From Acidobacteriota bacterium (GTDB lineage: Bacteria > Acidobacteriota > Terriglobia > Terriglobales > Acidobacteriaceae), in contig QIAN01000028.1 in assembly GCA_003225005.1 (NCBI GenBank), positions 1 through 64,000 on the forward strand: a stretch of 64,000 nucleotides of DNA, read 5' to 3'. The notes under the pieces were generated by a model. The model did not search any database. It worked only from the letters and a program-made list of their open reading frames with translations, and was not told where the DNA came from. Each line of letters opens with the position of its first letter. The first letter of the stretch is position 1. A program made the translations under genes and the position numbers. Shown here piece after piece: positions 53,453 to 62,215 of the stretch.

Positions 53453-56184
53453 GTGGTTAGCCAGCTTTCCGCTCTCCGGCATGGGGCAGTAAGATAACTT
53501 CTCAAGTTGCTGGCTAGAATCTCGACATTAGGCTCAATGAAAAAGCGGACGATCCAGTTCGAATAGCCGGGGACCTGATGAACTTTTAGTCTCGGCGCAA
53601 GCCCCATCCAATATTGGCTCTCCCAATCGCCGCCTGGTTCCCGACGAGTTGCCTGAAAAAGCGCCATTTGCCCAGGAAACGGTTCAGGACGATAGTCTCT
53701 CAAAGCGGGTCCCAGGATCTCTTGAATGTTTCGGCCGCGACCGTTGGCCTGAGGCGGTCGTAACTGGTGAAGGAGTTTCCGGAGCCGTTCATTGAGGATG
53801 TTGGAGAGAACCCTGCTGCGCGCGCGGATATGGTCCTTGATGTACTCGATCGCTTCTCCGTAGTTCAAGCCTTGCAGGTTCTCGGTATGAAACTTTACTC
53901 TCTCGGTCAGCCAACGCCGTTGGACTGCATTCGAATGTTCAATGTAGTCCTGGTAACAGATATGAGGTTCGAACAAAGCTAGGGTTGCGACTTGTTGGCC
54001 CTGAGATAGGAGATGAGTGGCAGTTGCATAAGCCAGTAACCCTCCTGCACAGATGCCCCCAAGATGATACGGACCCTCCGGCTGTAATTCACGCATTTGC
54101 CTGGCGAGAGAAGCTGCCACGTCCTCCATCCTATAAGGGGCGGACACTTGGCTTCCGTCAACAAGGGTTGGATCAACACCGATCAGGGGTTGGTCAGAGC
54201 CCAGGCGTCGCGCTAGAGACCGGAAGATGGGGCCTGCAGTGAAGCCAAAGCAGAAGAAGGGTGGATTAGACCCAGAAGGCTGAATAGGAGCTAGTGCGGA
54301 TGGCCAACGAAGAGCACTACTGTTGCCCAGCACGGAGGCCTGTTTTTCAATAGTTGGTGCTTCGAAGATCGCGGCCATCGATAGTTTCTTGCCGAACGTC
54401 TGCTCGATTCGCCGAAGTAGTTTTGCAACAAGCAGGGAATGTCCGCCCAGTTCAAAGAAGTTTTCTTTGACCCCGACACTACGTACATTGAGGACGGACT
54501 CCCATAGTTTCGTTAGTTGGGATTCAATGTTGTTCCTAGGGGCTATGTATCCTTTGTGCGGCGGCAAGTCCAATTGCTCGGGCAGCGGGAGAGCTCTGCG
54601 ATCCACCTTACCATTCGGAGTCAATGGCAAAGCGTCCAAGAATACGAAGCGGGATGGAAGCATGTAATCGGGCAGTCTCTTTTTAAGGAACTCGCGTAAT
54701 TCATCAGCAGCGAGAGCCTTCGTTCGGCCGACAGCAACATACGCGACCAACCGTTTGTCACCTGGACCGTCTTCCAGCGCGACAACCACGTTTTTGGCGG
54801 CTCCCGGATATTCGGCTAATACTGATTCTATTTCGCCCAGCTCGATTCGAAAGCCTCGTACCTTCACCTGATTATCAATTCGTCCCAGGCACTCAATGTC
54901 TCCATTGGGCTGATACCTGGCAAGGTCTCCGGTCCTATACAAACGCGCTCCACTCCCCTGTTCACGAAATGGATCGGGAATGAACTTATCCGCGGTCAAG
55001 TCAGGACGATGAAGATATCCTCGGGCAACACCATCGCCACCAATGTATAGCTCCCCAGGGACACCGACGGGCACCGGTTCGAGGTTGCTGTCCAGGATGT
55101 AAATCTGCGTATTCGCGATAGGCTTGCCGACCGTGATTGGACCCGCGCTCGAAGTGATTTGCGACGTGGTAGACCAAATGGTGGTTTCAGTGGGGCCATA
55201 CATGTTCCAGACCGCTGAAGATCTGGTTAATAACTCGCCGACCAGGTCACGCGGCAAGGCCTCTCCACCGCACAGCACTTTTAGGTCCTTGCTGCCGCGC
55301 CATCCGGCTTCCACGAGCAGTCTCCAGGTAGCCGGTGTGGCCTGCATCACCGTGGGTACTGTTCTTTCTAAGGTTTGCCGCAATTGATACCCATCCGAAG
55401 CCGTATCGCGGCTAACCAGCACGACACAGGAGCCCACAATCAATGGCAAATAGACTTCCAATCCGGCAATGTCAAATGACACCGTTGTTACTGCCAACAG
55501 AACATCCTTTTCTGTTAGCCCAGGCCTTGACCGCATCGAAACCAAGAAATTAACGACGGAGCGGTGACAGATCTGGACACCTTTGGGCTTACCAGTCGAT
55601 CCTGAAGTATAGATTACGTACGCTAGATCTTCGGCACGTGCCCTTCCACAACAATTCTCAGGACTTTCTCGGGTAATCGCACCCGAATCGATGAAAACCA
55701 ATTGATCTTTGTATTCAGAAAATCTCGAGCGAAACAGTTCCTCTGTTACTAGTACCTTCAATCCAGAATCCTGAAGCATAATGGTGAGCCGATCCGATGG
55801 GTATCGGGGGTCGAGCGGAACGTAAGCGCCTCCTGCCTTCAGAATTCCAAGTAACCCGATGATCATATCGGGTGAACGCTCAATGCAAATGCCCACAAGG
55901 ACGTCTGGGCCGACACCCTGTTTCAGCAAACAGCGCGCCAGCTGATTGGACCGGTTGTTTAGCTCACCATAGGTCAATCGTCGGTTCTCAAACACAACCG
56001 CAATGGCATCGGGCGTTCGGGCAGCCTGCTCCTCAAAGAGATGATGGATGCATTTATTTTTTGGATAATCCGCCTGCGTATCGTTCCATTGCACCAGCAG
56101 TCGATGTAGTTCGTCATCATTCACCGGAGATGAACTCAACTGAAGCTGCTCGGAATTTTCAGAAATCTGCTCGACGTCGGCCAT
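53449..56184 (-). CDS. Single-module NRPS: adenylation-PCP-thioesterase
   Basis: A 911-residue protein. Adenylation domain about 45-535: LTYGELN, YTSGSTGKPKGV, NMYGPTETTIW, RTGDLARY, the GRIDNQVKVRG hinge and NGKVDRR. PCP about 550-620 with LGGHSL (Ser583). TE-like domain about 630-905 with elbow GGICAGG (Cys712 in the nucleophile position) and VPGYSNW in place of the usual GDH motif. There is no condensation domain, so it loads an amino acid and releases or transfers it. The specificity pocket read by eye is close to the glycine code. ATG 56184 follows GAGG; an upstream frame to 56268 is less likely. The NT/kinase protein B is coupled downstream. Confidence 0.9.
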   Translation of the reverse strand: MADVEQISENSEQLQLSSSPVNDDELHRLLVQWNDTQADYPKNKCIHHLFEEQAARTPDAIAVVFENRRLTYGELNNRSNQLARCLLKQGVGPDVLVGICIERSPDMIIGLLGILKAGGAYVPLDPRYPSDRLTIMLQDSGLKVLVTEELFRSRFSEYKDQLVFIDSGAITRESPENCCGRARAEDLAYVIYTSGSTGKPKGVQICHRSVVNFLVSMRSRPGLTEKDVLLAVTTVSFDIAGLEVYLPLIVGSCVVLVSRDTASDGYQLRQTLERTVPTVMQATPATWRLLVEAGWRGSKDLKVLCGGEALPRDLVGELLTRSSAVWNMYGPTETTIWSTTSQITSSAGPITVGKPIANTQIYILDSNLEPVPVGVPGELYIGGDGVARGYLHRPDLTADKFIPDPFREQGSGARLYRTGDLARYQPNGDIECLGRIDNQVKVRGFRIELGEIESVLAEYPGAAKNVVVALEDGPGDKRLVAYVAVGRTKALAADELREFLKKRLPDYMLPSRFVFLDALPLTPNGKVDRRALPLPEQLDLPPHKGYIAPRNNIESQLTKLWESVLNVRSVGVKENFFELGGHSLLVAKLLRRIEQTFGKKLSMAAIFEAPTIEKQASVLGNSSALRWPSALAPIQPSGSNPPFFCFGFTAGPIFRSLARRLGSDQPLIGVDPTLVDGSQVSAPYRMEDVAASLARQMRELQPEGPYHLGGICAGGLLAYATATHLLSQGQQVATLALFEPHICYQDYIEHSNAVQRRWLTERVKFHTENLQGLNYGEAIEYIKDHIRARSRVLSNILNERLRKLLHQLRPPQANGRGRNIQEILGPALRDYRPEPFPGQMALFQATRREPGGDWESQYWMGLAPRLKVHQVPGYSNWIVRFFIEPNVEILASNLRSYLTAPCRRAESWLTT

Positions 56185-56316
56185 TAGGAGATCCTCGTCC
56201 CCGATACGTTGGAAAATTGGATGGGAGTGATGACTATCTGTACCTGCCCAGGTACGTGTTATGGACACCGGTTTCGCTCATCGACTTGAGCGAGTCCAAG
56301 CGCACAGTTTTACGGT

Positions 56317-57780
56317 TCAGCTCTGTGACTCAAGTTTAGTGAGTGTTCGTGGCTGCGGTCCTCCGGCAAGAAATGCCGGGGATGCTCCTGTCATCCCAAT
56401 CTTCGCGCAGACATAAGACACGTAGAAAGCGAGCGTCAAGGTAGCAAGAACAGGGAAGTATTCGAGCGCGTCAGCATAACTCTCGCCCGTATTTATCACC
56501 AGGAAGGAGGTGATGACCGAAAGCAGCAGTACGCCGATGTCGTGATTGCTGTGGTCCAGAGACCTAAGCTGCCAGCCGTTCCTCCAGCAGATCGCGAGGA
56601 ACGCGAACATGATTACAAGTCCCGTGAAACCTAGCTCGGCAGCAATATCGAGATATCCGTTATGAGCAGACGTGGGCGCCCACTCCACCGCTCCTCGATG
56701 CACCCGATCGGAGGTCCAATAGGCGCCATAGCCATAACCCAGCCACGGTTGCGCACATACATCGCGCCAAACGACATCCCATAGCTCTGTACGACCGGAG
56801 ACCGTCTGAAGCGCGTCATCACTGGCACCCCGTTTCCACAATGCGCCGAACGAGTCGCTGGAGGCAAGCGCGAGAAGCAGGCAGCCAACCGTCGCGACTG
56901 CGGCAATCCGGCCCTTACTACGAGCGTTCAGGACTTCGCACGTAAGTAATCCTGCCGCGGTGGCGATCAGGCTGGTTCGTGATTTGGATAATAGCAACGC
57001 CGTTCCCGAAACTGCCAGGATGGCAAGCGGTATCCCAGCAGCGTGCCAGATATTGCGATTATGACGAGTCACCCAGATGGCAAGAAAAACCAGTGCCGCC
57101 ACCCATGAGAACTGATTTTCTCGTCCAAATGATCCCAGTCGCCAGCCAAGGTCGAAAAGGTGGAAGTTTCCTGCCGCGATGGCAGCCACCAGCACCGCGG
57201 CGCAAGCAAGCGAACCTAAAACGCAAATGTGACGCACCAAGAGCGTACCGCCCTGCCGATGCTGGCCGTAATACCCAACCGCCATCCCGGCCGCAAAAAC
57301 GGTACAGCAGATGGCAACGGCTGTACGCCGAGCGGTAAGCGCGGGATCAGCAGACCAGAGTTCCGACAGGAGGGCCAAAGGAAGAAACAGGAAAAACCAC
57401 CTCAACGCATCCGAGCCACCCACTTCGAAACGAACGCGAAGTAAAAGGAGCAGACCAATTCCGAACAGGGCGAGGATCGTGACCTGACGCACTGAATCAC
57501 CCGTCTCGATGTCATTTGCCATTACAGCCGTCGATACCAGTTCCGCGGGTTGGGCACTGAAGATGAATCGCATCGGTAACCAAACCAAAAGGGCGACCAC
57601 AAGCGGCATTAATAGCGCTGGTCTGTAAAGCACCACGAGGCTTCCCAAGCCGGCCAGAATACCGGCAACGGGCGAATAGACGAACACACACGCGGCGACG
57701 AGCATAAGTAATGCGAAGCGAAGCCATACGCCGAGGCGCATCGCCGGCATTGCGCTGCTGCTGTATCGATGAGAACGCAT
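56317..57780 (-). CDS. O-antigen ligase/Wzy-type polymerase
   Basis: A 487-residue polytopic membrane protein with about ten to twelve hydrophobic segments. The Wzy/WaaL signature domain is present: a large loop with GRTELWDVVWRDVCAQPWLGYGYG and PTSAHNGYLDIAAELGFTG, characteristic of the O-antigen ligase family. In this context it most likely polymerises repeat units in the periplasm. ATG 57780 is used because it starts two bases after the stop of the flippase gene. The frame extends upstream to 58629, but that part has no transmembrane pattern and lies over the flippase gene. Confidence 0.88.
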   Translation of the reverse strand: MRSHRYSSSAMPAMRLGVWLRFALLMLVAACVFVYSPVAGILAGLGSLVVLYRPALLMPLVVALLVWLPMRFIFSAQPAELVSTAVMANDIETGDSVRQVTILALFGIGLLLLLRVRFEVGGSDALRWFFLFLPLALLSELWSADPALTARRTAVAICCTVFAAGMAVGYYGQHRQGGTLLVRHICVLGSLACAAVLVAAIAAGNFHLFDLGWRLGSFGRENQFSWVAALVFLAIWVTRHNRNIWHAAGIPLAILAVSGTALLLSKSRTSLIATAAGLLTCEVLNARSKGRIAAVATVGCLLLALASSDSFGALWKRGASDDALQTVSGRTELWDVVWRDVCAQPWLGYGYGAYWTSDRVHRGAVEWAPTSAHNGYLDIAAELGFTGLVIMFAFLAICWRNGWQLRSLDHSNHDIGVLLLSVITSFLVINTGESYADALEYFPVLATLTLAFYVSYVCAKIGMTGASPAFLAGGPQPRTLTKLESQS

Positions 57781-57782
57781 GG

Positions 57783-59141
57783 TTATTGATCTACCAAGGG
57801 CATGATCGAAGCCGGGCACGCGTTGAGCTCTATCCGAGATTGCTCCACGCGGCGGTAGAAAAATCGGAACACCAGGACCACCGCTACCCCGTTGGCCAGG
57901 ACCAGCGTCGCAACCGCACCGGGCACTCCAAAAATCAGCGTGGCAGGAATTCCCACGCATACGGTGATCCCGCTGGAGACACAAAAGGCCGCAAAGACTG
58001 ATGACGTCGACCGAACGGCACGCAGCCCAATGCCCGGCCCGTGAGCGGCGACGGCAAGGATCGAAGATAGGCCCACCCAGGGCACGAGAGGACTCAGTCC
58101 GGTGTACTTGTCGGCATAAAGCGCGTGAAGAGCTTGAGTGCTGAACAGCACCAAGATCACCCAGTAAACCGCAGCTCCGGCGGCAAACAGAACAGTCACC
58201 TTGCGCACCAGAGAGATGACGGAGGCGGAACCGTGAGAACTCTCCCGTTGCGCCGCGTAAGGTTGTGCCAGGAGGGAAAGCGCAGTAGCGGTTTGCCCTA
58301 CCGGCAAGGTGAGATTCAACAAGGCCCGCAACTCCGCCGCGGGCAGCATCATGGAGTGCCCGCTGAACAGCACATAATAGATGTTGGAGGGTATCCAAAC
58401 TACGAACGAACTGGCTAGAATCCAGCGCCCGTAGCTCCAATGCTGCACACAAACACTCCGCAGCGTCATTCCAGGGCCGGCTCTGTAAACCGGCTTTAAA
58501 CGAATGAATTGCACCAGGGCGGCAACGAGCGCGGTAGCGGCCATGAGCAGAAATACAGTCAAAGGCGATATCTGGCCACGACGTTGGAGGACCAGAATGC
58601 CCAGCAACAGCAGTACGCCGTACAGACACCCGCCGACCATGGAACCTTTAGGGGAGAGCTTAACGTAAAACGCATTGCGCGTGAGCCATAGAAGCAGGAT
58701 GCAGGGCGTCGCGACCGCTATCCCGGCTATGGCCGAGGATAATGCGTTGGCGTGCATGAGCCTGCCCTCGACCCAGGATGAGACTCCCAGAACCAGCAGC
58801 AGCAGCAGCGACAAGCCGATGTAGACGCGCAACAGTATGCCGAAATACTCCCGCAGGCGTTCTCTGTAGGTGGAGGGACCGAAAACACTCATGGGCTCCA
58901 AGATGAGCGCTTGGAAAATCAGCGACAGCAGCAGGAACAACGCATAGGCAATTGCGTATGCCCCGTATTGTGCTGGCGCCAACCACCGCGCGAGCAGAAC
59001 CCCGACGATGAAATTCGATCCCGTCATGACTCCCTGGTCGAGCACAGCTAAGGAAGCCTTTCCCACCCACGTCTTGATACGTGCCCAGAACGCGGGAAAT
59101 CGAACGTTCTGAACAAAAGCGGCAACAGCAGTGAGCTTCAT
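57783..59141 (-). CDS. Wzx-type oligosaccharide flippase
   Basis: A 452-residue membrane protein with about twelve hydrophobic helices. It has the MOP-superfamily pattern: an early SLAVLDQGVMTGSNFIVGVLLARWLAPAQYGAY segment, then alternating helices and short charged loops, e.g. FVVWIPSNIYYV. Wzx proteins move undecaprenyl-linked repeat units across the inner membrane. The gene is two bases upstream of the polymerase gene and close to the CpsD-like gene, making a standard Wzx/Wzy set. Confidence 0.88.
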   Translation of the reverse strand: MKLTAVAAFVQNVRFPAFWARIKTWVGKASLAVLDQGVMTGSNFIVGVLLARWLAPAQYGAYAIAYALFLLLSLIFQALILEPMSVFGPSTYRERLREYFGILLRVYIGLSLLLLLVLGVSSWVEGRLMHANALSSAIAGIAVATPCILLLWLTRNAFYVKLSPKGSMVGGCLYGVLLLLGILVLQRRGQISPLTVFLLMAATALVAALVQFIRLKPVYRAGPGMTLRSVCVQHWSYGRWILASSFVVWIPSNIYYVLFSGHSMMLPAAELRALLNLTLPVGQTATALSLLAQPYAAQRESSHGSASVISLVRKVTVLFAAGAAVYWVILVLFSTQALHALYADKYTGLSPLVPWVGLSSILAVAAHGPGIGLRAVRSTSSVFAAFCVSSGITVCVGIPATLIFGVPGAVATLVLANGVAVVLVFRFFYRRVEQSRIELNACPASIMPLVDQ

Positions 59142-59160
59142 GTTTTCCGGATCGGGCTGG

Positions 59161-59886
59161 TCACAACCGCTTGTATACGGAGGCAGGTATGGGATACTCG
59201 CGTTGGTTAAGAACCGTTCCTAAGACTTTGATGCCGGTGCTTTCTAAGTCGTCGACGGCGCGCTTGACTGCAGGTCGGGGTGTATGGCCTGCCTTCAACA
59301 CCAAAACGGCCCCATCCACCAAAGTCCCAGGCCGCACTCGGGAACCTCTGGTCGCCGAAGACATGTCCAGCAGGACATATTCAAATTCTTGTCGCAAGAG
59401 AAGCAGTGACGCTTCGAGTCGTTGCTGCGAAGACATAGCATCATCAGCTTCAGTGTTGGCCCCCGGCAGTACCCAAAGATTGCCTCCAACTTTTCGAACC
59501 AATGTGTGCAGAGGCTTGTCCTCGATAATCACTTCCCATCTTTGGTCATTCGGGACCTGAAAATGCTGGCGGATCCAGCTCGAATTTGTCCCGACCTCGA
59601 CCAGGCATACCGAAGCAGTCGTTTCCGCACAAAGCGCCTCCGCGCTGTGAACGACGACCCAGGTGCACCCCACACCCGAAGCCGCTCCGGTAAACAGGAC
59701 ACACCGCGAATTACCATCGGCGAGGAATAACCGATGCACCAGTTGGTGAAGCGCTTCGGATGTTCGCGGTCCAACCTTAGACTTCAGCCTCCTGAGTTCA
59801 ACAGGTTCGGCCTCGCCCCGCTGCCGAACGACGGAGCTCGCAAACTTCCTGTCAACTTCCTTAAGGAGCTCAAAGTGTCTGCTCAT
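59161..59886 (-). CDS. CpsD-like ATPase with degenerate P-loop
   Basis: A 241-residue member of the CpsD/CapB tyrosine-kinase-like ParA fold. The nucleotide-binding start reads LFTGAASGVGCTWVV (residues about 65-79), where the usual Lys before Thr is Cys. The later Walker B-like strand is YVLLDMSS. Only two tyrosines occur in the tail, and no Tyr cluster is visible. ATG 59886 overlaps the stop of the Wzc gene as ATGA. Its partner is the Wzc/GumC protein encoded upstream. It likely modulates chain length or export rather than acting as a normal kinase; this is inference. Confidence 0.8.
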   Translation of the reverse strand: MSRHFELLKEVDRKFASSVVRQRGEAEPVELRRLKSKVGPRTSEALHQLVHRLFLADGNSRCVLFTGAASGVGCTWVVVHSAEALCAETTASVCLVEVGTNSSWIRQHFQVPNDQRWEVIIEDKPLHTLVRKVGGNLWVLPGANTEADDAMSSQQRLEASLLLLRQEFEYVLLDMSSATRGSRVRPGTLVDGAVLVLKAGHTPRPAVKRAVDDLESTGIKVLGTVLNQREYPIPASVYKRL

Positions 59887-61427
59887 TGTGGGCTGCTCAT
59901 TGGTTTGCCTGGAATTATCTGCGGGGTCCACGGCACAACTGGCACAGTTGCTAGCACGGGTATCTGGACAAACTGCTCAAGCTGCTGTGGGGTTCTAAAT
60001 GTATTGTCAGCGTGCTCAAGCGTGAACCACAGTCCGGCCGTGAGAACCGTTGCGAGTGCCAGCCCTACCAGGAAATAAGAGGCCCTTGAGCGGTTAGGGA
60101 TGTAGGAATGGGTGGCGGGCTGAATGACTGTAACGTTCAAAATCCTATGTTGATCAAGGACATGAGTAATGCGGGCTTCCTCTCGTTTCCGCGTGTAAAG
60201 AGCGTAATTTTCCTCCGCCGATTTCGCGTTGCGTACGAGGTCCCCATATCGCAGTTGCTGTCCATCCATCGCGACTGCCTGGCGCTTATAGGTTTCTACA
60301 ATGCGGGAAAGATTGTCAGCTCTAGAGTCCAGGGACTGCAGCTGTGCCTTGGCCTTCGCCAGCTCGGAATCCGTCCACTGACGGATAGGATTGACATCGG
60401 TCGTCTGATCACGCAGAGGGGAACTCTTGGCAGACGAAAGCGCCGCCTCAGTCGTGGCGATTTCTTGCTCAAGCTCCTGCAGGGGTGGATAGGTAGGCTT
60501 ATATTTGGCCAAAAGTTCGGTACGTTTTAATTCCAACTTAAGAAGGGTGGCCTTCAAATCCTGCAACAATTGCGGATTATCCGAACTGCGTACTTGGGTC
60601 GTCACGCGGTCCGGCGCAAGCGCTGCTTCCTTCTCCAGCGTCCGAATCCGAGCGTTGGTTTCAGAGATTTGCGAGCGCGTCTCTTGCAGCATGGCCTCAA
60701 ACTCATTCTGCTTTTGCAACATCGCATCACGTTGCGCTTGAGGTGTCACTACCCCATTTTTGCCCTGCGAAAATTCACTTAATGCGGCCTCTGCTTTCTC
60801 TAATTCGTCGGAATATTTTGCAACCTCCTGATCAAAGAAACCCAGATCGCTGGAACTATGCACTGCTACGTGCTTTTCGAGATAGGAACTTACCACTGTA
60901 TCGACTACGCGGGCGGAAAGCTCGGCTGAACGGGAGCTGTATCGGATACTGAGCATGTTGGTCTTAGGAAGAACTTCCACCTTGAGGCGCGAGCGTAGCG
61001 GAGCCGTTGCCTCCCCGATGTTCCGTTCCAGCTCGACCTGCCCATTGGCGGGACGCACCAGTCCGCACTCGATCACGACCTTGCGGAACAAATCGTCGCT
61101 CCGGATTAGTTCCACTTCCGAGTTCAACTCTTCTCCGCTTATTACAGATTCACGTGTCTGAACTTGGTCTGCACCCGGCGTAAGGACAGGATCCACACGT
61201 TGATGTTTGACCAGTATCTTTGCTTCGGATTCATATTGTCGTGGAATCAAGAAAGCGACAAGCGCCGCGAGCAAAACGATCCCCAAGAAACAGGAGACGA
61301 GCACTCTTTGGTAACGAAAACCTGTAGCTAACAGGTCACGGACATTCAGAACCGGCGGACGGTGTTGTTGCCTGACCATAAGTACATTACGTTGCACTGC
61401 AATGCCTTCGCCATTCGCTTCGTCCAT
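59883..61427 (-). CDS. Wzc/GumC-type chain-length determinant protein
   Basis: A 514-residue inner-membrane protein. A first transmembrane helix (VLVSCFLGIVLLAALVAFLI, about 39-58) follows a short cytoplasmic start, then the Wzz domain (YESEAKILVKHQRVDPVLTP), a long predicted coiled coil (about 200-430), and a second helix (YFLVGLALATVLTAGLWFTL) near the end. It lacks its own kinase domain; the CpsD-like ATPase is separate and translationally coupled. It bridges Wza and the polymerase and sets polymer length. GGGAG precedes ATG 61427. Confidence 0.93.
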   Translation of the reverse strand: MDEANGEGIAVQRNVLMVRQQHRPPVLNVRDLLATGFRYQRVLVSCFLGIVLLAALVAFLIPRQYESEAKILVKHQRVDPVLTPGADQVQTRESVISGEELNSEVELIRSDDLFRKVVIECGLVRPANGQVELERNIGEATAPLRSRLKVEVLPKTNMLSIRYSSRSAELSARVVDTVVSSYLEKHVAVHSSSDLGFFDQEVAKYSDELEKAEAALSEFSQGKNGVVTPQAQRDAMLQKQNEFEAMLQETRSQISETNARIRTLEKEAALAPDRVTTQVRSSDNPQLLQDLKATLLKLELKRTELLAKYKPTYPPLQELEQEIATTEAALSSAKSSPLRDQTTDVNPIRQWTDSELAKAKAQLQSLDSRADNLSRIVETYKRQAVAMDGQQLRYGDLVRNAKSAEENYALYTRKREEARITHVLDQHRILNVTVIQPATHSYIPNRSRASYFLVGLALATVLTAGLWFTLEHADNTFRTPQQLEQFVQIPVLATVPVVPWTPQIIPGKPMSSPQ

Positions 61428-61447
61428 AAAAAACTCCCGTGAGGTTT

Positions 61448-62206
61448 CTAGAAAGTTGTGCCCAAGCCGATTCCGGGGTTCGGAATGAACTGCCGAATTT
61501 TGGAAAAGGCGCTTTGCGGGACAAAAAGTGTGTCACCGGGCTTCAAATGAGTATCCTCCGTGAGGTCACGGCTTTTCAGTATCTTCTTCACATTTACCAG
61601 CCTGGCTTCGTACAGGTCCGGGGAAACCTTTCGGTACAACACTACCTGCGAGTGTTTGGCTGAATTATTGAATCCACCCGCAATGGCGATGGCCTGAGTA
61701 ATCGTCATGTCACCCCGCAACTCGTATTTACCCGGGTGTCCTACTTGTCCACCGACGACTACATACGGTTTCTCGAAGTCCTTGAGCACGATGGCGATTG
61801 CCGGATCCTGCAGAATCTTGCCGTACGCGTTGCGCACGATCTCGGCAACCGCTGGGAGTGATCGTCCCGCAACACGCACATCTCCGACCTCGCGGAGAGA
61901 AATGTACCCGTCCGGTTGTATGGTCACGGTTTGATTGAATTCGGGCGTGAACTCGAAGGTGAGTTCCAACACGTCGTCAGCTCTTAACTCGTATCGAGGA
62001 TATCTCTGGGTTTCGAGTTGCGGGTGCAATTTGCCTTTATCGGGGCTAGGGTCAGCCTGAGTAGCATCACCCGATCGCTTGCTTTCACCGTTCTGCGCGA
62101 GGCTGCTGGTGATGACGAGCGCTACCATAAAGAAGACGCCGATTGTGCCGGTCAAGGTAAATCGCTTTTGCGGTGGGAATGGCCCGAAAATCTGGTAGTT
62201 GGTCAC
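61448..62206 (-). CDS. Polysaccharide export protein (Wza-like)
   Basis: A 252-residue exported protein. A hydrophobic signal (GTIGVFFMVALVITSSLAQ) is followed by the polysaccharide export domain (RADDVLELTF...VTIQPDGYISLREVGDVRVAG) and an SLBB domain (PYVVVGGQVGHPGKYELRGDMTITQAIAIAGGF). It lacks the usual lipobox Cys near the cut site and is shorter than E. coli Wza (about 380), so it would have fewer SLBB domains and no C-terminal helix pore. It forms the periplasmic/outer-membrane export channel for the polymer. It precedes the Wzc gene by 21 bp. Confidence 0.92.
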   Translation of the reverse strand: MTNYQIFGPFPPQKRFTLTGTIGVFFMVALVITSSLAQNGESKRSGDATQADPSPDKGKLHPQLETQRYPRYELRADDVLELTFEFTPEFNQTVTIQPDGYISLREVGDVRVAGRSLPAVAEIVRNAYGKILQDPAIAIVLKDFEKPYVVVGGQVGHPGKYELRGDMTITQAIAIAGGFNNSAKHSQVVLYRKVSPDLYEARLVNVKKILKSRDLTEDTHLKPGDTLFVPQSAFSKIRQFIPNPGIGLGTTF

Positions 62207-62215
62207 CGAACTCTC

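Noticed and set aside
57781-58629. Upstream extension of the polymerase frame
   Set aside because: This stretch has an arginine- and histidine-rich non-membrane pattern and overlies the flippase gene. The real start is the ATG at 57780.
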